Shown here in pieces: positions 32,039 to 32,078 of a stretch of 32,078 bases of DNA (position 1 is its first letter; each line of letters starts with the position of its first letter). This DNA comes from Flavobacteriales bacterium UBA7612 (GTDB lineage: Bacteria; Bacteroidota; Bacteroidia; Flavobacteriales; Weeksellaceae). Where the stretch lies: positions 145,969-178,046 of the forward strand of contig DLJQ01000008.1 of assembly GCA_002484335.1 (NCBI GenBank), given 5' to 3'. Position numbers and translations under genes: made by a program. The notes beneath the pieces were generated by a model. The model saw only the letters and a program-made list of their open reading frames with translations. It had not been told where the DNA came from and ran no database searches.

Positions 32039-32078
32039 TTGACTCTTAATAATTTCATATAAAACGATAAAAGTTTGC

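Noticed and set aside
1..32078. CRISPR array, prophage or integrated plasmid
   Set aside because: No regularly spaced direct repeats, integrase, capsid or replication-initiator genes were found on either strand.

Overview
The window looks like chromosomal DNA from a member of the Flavobacteriia (phylum Bacteroidota). The base composition is very AT-rich. Genes lack Shine-Dalgarno sequences. Several start regions carry the Bacteroidota -7 promoter box TAnnTTTG. The gene content and order also fit: ftsX-DUF3098-uppP-truB, a DnaG without zinc ligands, a second LpxD-like gene next to sucD, and an FMN riboswitch before a stand-alone ribB. The genus cannot be resolved from sequence reading alone. 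No phage, transposase, CRISPR array or plasmid gene is seen. This is mostly core genome with small accessory pieces.

Layout. Positions 1-855 hold the 3' end of a tRNA gene and MTA/SAH nucleosidase on the minus strand. Positions 1000-3740 hold a YceI-domain lipoprotein, a Kdo/LPS-kinase-like protein and a GT4-type glycosyltransferase. Positions 3770-8745 hold dnaG, a tandem-META lipoprotein, an LpxD-like acyltransferase and sucD. Positions 8827-11246 hold a Kv-type ion channel with a zinc ribbon, a TIGR01777 epimerase and a DUF4240 protein. Positions 11381-15446 hold an acetyl-CoA hydrolase/CoA-transferase, divergent from an AraC regulator followed by two alpha/beta hydrolases. Positions 15450-18484 hold an intergenic structured repeat and the minus-strand envelope operon ftsX-DUF3098-uppP-truB. 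Positions 18592-21924 hold rsmA-mgtE and a convergent orphan histidine kinase. Positions 22047-26162 hold the sucA-sucB operon. Positions 26223-28706 hold an Lgt-like paralogue broken by a frameshift, a two-helix membrane protein and a Tes/MJ0619-like radical SAM enzyme. Positions 28707-32038 hold a second copy of the structured repeat, an SGNH hydrolase, the FMN riboswitch with ribB, and an MFS exporter.

How the genes fit together. SucA, SucB and SucD, plus a probable succinyl-CoA:acetate CoA-transferase, all concern succinyl-CoA in the TCA cycle. The LpxD-like protein, Kdo-kinase-like protein, glycosyltransferase, UppP, FtsX and lipoproteins concern the cell envelope. The most interesting unit is the cassette at 26223-28706. 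An Lgt-fold protein that has lost several Lgt catalytic residues lies beside a multi-cluster radical SAM enzyme resembling tetraether-lipid synthases, which suggests an uncharacterised lipid-modifying system. In this copy the first gene is interrupted at an A8 run.

The second notable signal is a pair of related, strongly structured intergenic elements on opposite strands (15449-15600 minus, 28852-28977 plus). They share the stem and the flanking motifs but differ in loop length. All family names are from recognition by eye; no database search was run.
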